Below, piece after piece: positions 62,156 to 64,000 of a DNA stretch of 64,000 nucleotides (within the stretch, counting starts at the first letter, position 1; each line of letters opens with the position of its first letter). Source of the stretch: Rhodococcus sp. 06-462-5 (GTDB lineage Bacteria; Actinomycetota; Actinomycetes; Mycobacteriales; Mycobacteriaceae); NCBI RefSeq assembly GCF_002258315.1, contig NZ_NOYD01000029.1, positions 51,844-115,843 of the forward strand. Reading direction: 5' to 3'. The translations under genes were made by a program, and so were the position numbers. The notes beneath the pieces are model-generated. The model made no database searches and was not told where the DNA came from. It saw nothing but the letters and a program-made list of their open reading frames with translations.

Positions 62156-63012
62156 AGAATTTCGACAACAAGGTCGCCGTCGTATCCGGTGCCGGTTCGG
62201 GGATCGGCCGCGCCCTCGCGCTCGATCTGGCCGAGCGTGGAGCGCAGCTTGCGCTGTCCGATATCGACGGAGAAGGGCTCGGAGAGACCGTGGTTCTGTG
62301 CGAGAAGGTGGGAGCCCGTACGGTCACGTACGAGCTGGACGTATCGGACCGGTCCGCCGTCCACGCGCATGCGGATGCAGTGCTCAGCGAATTCGGCCGC
62401 GTTAATTTCGTCGCCAACAACGCCGGAGTCGCGTTGGGTGCCGATGTACTCGACATGACCTGGGACGATTTCGAGTGGGTAATGAACATCGACTTCTGGG
62501 GAGTCGCCAACGGAACCAAGGCATTTCTGCCGGCCTTGATCGAGTCGGGCGAGGGTCACCTCGTCAATGTCTCCAGTGTCTTCGGCCTGATGGGCATCCC
62601 AGGTCAAAGTGCCTACAACTCCGCGAAATTCGCCGTGCGGGGATTCACCGAGGCACTGCGTCAGGAAATGAAGATCGCTCGACATCCCGTCGGAGTGACG
62701 TGCGTGCATCCGGGCGGCATCAAGACCAACATCGTGGCCAACGCCCGCGGCATGGACGAGCTCGGCACACCCGACGAGGCCTCGCGTCGCTTCCAGCAGA
62801 TCGCGCTGACCACACCGACGAGGGCGGCCAAGGTGATTCTCGCGGGAGTGGAAAGGAACAAGCCGCGAGTGCTGATCGGACCCGACGCTCGAGCGTTCGA
62901 TCTGATTCCGCGACTCGTCGGTCCGCGGTACCAGGACCTGCTCGCTCCGCTCAATCGGCTCGGCTCGGCGGCCGGTAGGAAACTGGCGAAGAGCAGCAGT
63001 ACCGGTTCGTAG
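62152..63012 (+). CDS. Short-chain dehydrogenase/reductase
   Basis: The protein has 286 residues from ATG 62152 (four-base overlap). Classical SDR: cofactor motif VSGAGSGIGRALA, NNAG at ~90, catalytic Ser in VNVSSVFGLMG and YNSAK (Tyr-x-x-x-Lys). It interconverts an alcohol and a ketone using NAD(P). With the flavin monooxygenase it could supply the ketone that is then oxidised. It is the last gene of the plus-strand operon and converges on the methyltransferase. Confidence 0.9.
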   Translation: MKNFDNKVAVVSGAGSGIGRALALDLAERGAQLALSDIDGEGLGETVVLCEKVGARTVTYELDVSDRSAVHAHADAVLSEFGRVNFVANNAGVALGADVLDMTWDDFEWVMNIDFWGVANGTKAFLPALIESGEGHLVNVSSVFGLMGIPGQSAYNSAKFAVRGFTEALRQEMKIARHPVGVTCVHPGGIKTNIVANARGMDELGTPDEASRRFQQIALTTPTRAAKVILAGVERNKPRVLIGPDARAFDLIPRLVGPRYQDLLAPLNRLGSAAGRKLAKSSSTGS

Positions 63013-63027
63013 GTTCGCCTCTGACCG

Positions 63028-63792
63028 TTACTGTTTCGTGGCACTGACGAACTGGGCCAGTCCCCGGACGTCTTGCTGGATCTCGGTCAGTCCCGATGCC
63101 TCGAACACGTCGACGAACAGGTTCTTCGGAAACATCCGGACGCCCGCCAGGCCGGTTCCGAAGCCGACGACTGTGCCCAGCGGGGCCGGACGAGGCTCGC
63201 AGCTGGTCATGATCGCAATGCGTCCACCCGGGCGGACGACGCGAATCAGTTCGTCCAGCACTGTCATGGGCTTCGGAACGAGATACAGTGCGGCGTAGCA
63301 GCATACGGCGTCGAAAGCGTCGTCCGAATACGGCAGGTGGGCAGCGTCTCCGCGTACGTACGCCGCACGCGGTCCTCGATTGTCCGCCACGGCACGGGCG
63401 ATCATCGCCTCGGATATGTCGAACCCGACGGCGAGGCCGTCGTCGGTGAGAGCGTCGGAGAGAAACTTGGTGAAGTTGCCGGGGCCGCAGGCGACGTCGA
63501 GCACGCGCTGGGCGCCGTGCAACCTCAGGTCGACGACGGCTTTGGCGCGCTCGGCCGCCATCGACATGCCGGCGATGCCCATCATGGACACTCCGAACGG
63601 ACGCCACAGTCTTTCGTAGATGGCTGCGACCACCCGGTTGTTCATCGCGATGCTGGCCGGCGACGGGTTCGGTGCGGGCACGTCCGGCAGCAGTTCGACG
63701 TAGCCGCCGTCGGTGCGCGCCAGCCCGCGTAGCGTCGCTGGCTCGATCATGGCGAGCGCGCGGTGCAGCGCGGTCTCGGCTGACTTGCTCAT
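63028..63792 (-). CDS. Class I SAM-dependent methyltransferase
   Basis: The protein has 254 residues. N-terminal ~65 residues (RTDGGYVELLPDVPAPNPSP, then AMNNRVVAAIYERLWRPFGV) and the SAM domain (RVLDVACGPGNFTKFLSD, GFDISEAMIARA, DAFDAVCCYAALYLVP, RPGGRIAIMTS) match the methyltransferase half of the gene at 56808-57917. The two are therefore duplicates that flank the oxygenase operon; this one lacks DUF4873. It overlaps the upstream carboxymuconolactone-decarboxylase-like gene by four bases. Confidence 0.87.
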   Translation of the reverse strand: MSKSAETALHRALAMIEPATLRGLARTDGGYVELLPDVPAPNPSPASIAMNNRVVAAIYERLWRPFGVSMMGIAGMSMAAERAKAVVDLRLHGAQRVLDVACGPGNFTKFLSDALTDDGLAVGFDISEAMIARAVADNRGPRAAYVRGDAAHLPYSDDAFDAVCCYAALYLVPKPMTVLDELIRVVRPGGRIAIMTSCEPRPAPLGTVVGFGTGLAGVRMFPKNLFVDVFEASGLTEIQQDVRGLAQFVSATKQ

Positions 63793-64000
63793 GGCCGCGG
63801 TGGTCGGTCGCCGTAATCCCGTTCGACGCGCAGGGTTGCGAGAGTGGTTGCCAGCCCGTCGTATTGGGTGACCAGCAGGACGAATTCGATGAGCCTGCGC
63901 TCGTCGAACTGGGTGGCGAGTTGGTTCCAGGTCGCGTCGGAGAGGATCTTGGTGGCGATGAGTTCGTCGACCGCGGTCAGAATGGTCCGATACCGCGTCG
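63789..64000 (-). CDS. Carboxymuconolactone decarboxylase-like protein, C-terminal part (partial)
   Basis: The last 69 codons are in the window, ending at TGA 63789-63791. TILTAVDELIATKILSDATW, then LATQFDERRLIEFVLLVTQ and YDGLATTLATL follow the helical pattern of AhpD/CMD proteins near the C-terminus. The CxxC part would lie outside the window. It is upstream of and coupled to the methyltransferase, so it should belong to the same pathway. Confidence 0.75.
   Translation of the reverse strand, partial: TRYRTILTAVDELIATKILSDATWNQLATQFDERRLIEFVLLVTQYDGLATTLATLRVERDYGDRPPRP

Overview
The window is high-GC chromosomal DNA from a mycolic-acid actinobacterium, most likely Rhodococcus or a close relative. 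The evidence is a complete yrbE-mce operon, an antigen-85/Cmt-type mycolyltransferase, a CIRCE-controlled groEL2 with no adjacent groES, the AAA ATPase-pssA-psd block known from mycobacteria, many GTG/TTG starts and strong C/G third-position bias. No rRNA, tRNA, CRISPR array, insertion sequence or prophage was seen. All identifications come from reading motifs and recalling families; no database search was possible.

Layout. 1-6.2 kb: end of a PEP-mutase-like gene, then on the minus strand a CDC48-like ATPase, pssA and psd (phosphatidylethanolamine synthesis) and stress-type small proteins, two of them behind SigF/SigB-like promoters. 6.3-10.8 kb: a tightly overlapping operon with a response regulator fused to a thioredoxin-reductase-like oxidoreductase, a cyclic-nucleotide-domain histidine kinase, a UBP-type zinc finger protein, a DUF1801 protein and a GPP34 protein. 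10.9-17.6 kb: PfpI, DoxX, HxlR, a BCCT transporter, a soluble Ser/Thr kinase, a short TetR and an amino-acid permease. 17.8-19.6 kb: groEL2 with two CIRCE operators over its promoter. 19.7-26.3 kb: lipoprotein, epoxide-hydrolase-like enzyme, and an amidohydrolase/MIP18/alcohol dehydrogenase set with a divergent regulator, which resembles the accessory part of propane-monooxygenase clusters without the monooxygenase. 26.3-33.5 kb: stand-alone LigD polymerase domain, long-form argG, and a FadR-type regulator divergent from an aspA-ansP-ansA asparagine catabolic operon. 33.5-38.7 kb: MOSC protein, nicotinamidase, a cupin and flavohemoglobin pair behind a DosR-like box, and zwf.

38.8-43.5 kb is the most unusual stretch. 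Around ppk2 there are four tiny genes (50, 37, 24 and 28 codons). Three of them have a strong ribosome binding site. Their products contain no Lys, Arg or His and have hydrophobic or amphipathic helices with acidic residues. A mycolyltransferase gene follows. This resembles the corynebacterial PorA/PorH locus, where small channel peptides without signal sequences lie near ppk2 and are O-mycoloylated. The proposal here is an equivalent, probably unannotated, set of mycomembrane micropeptides.

43.5-64 kb: prolyl oligopeptidase, lpd, an M48 peptidase, the nine-gene yrbE-mce operon (lipid import), then a TetR-controlled cluster: an AurF-type diiron oxygenase, a second copy that has lost four of seven metal ligands, a flavin monooxygenase, an SDR, and two paralogous methyltransferases that bracket the cluster. 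The window ends inside a carboxymuconolactone-decarboxylase-like gene.
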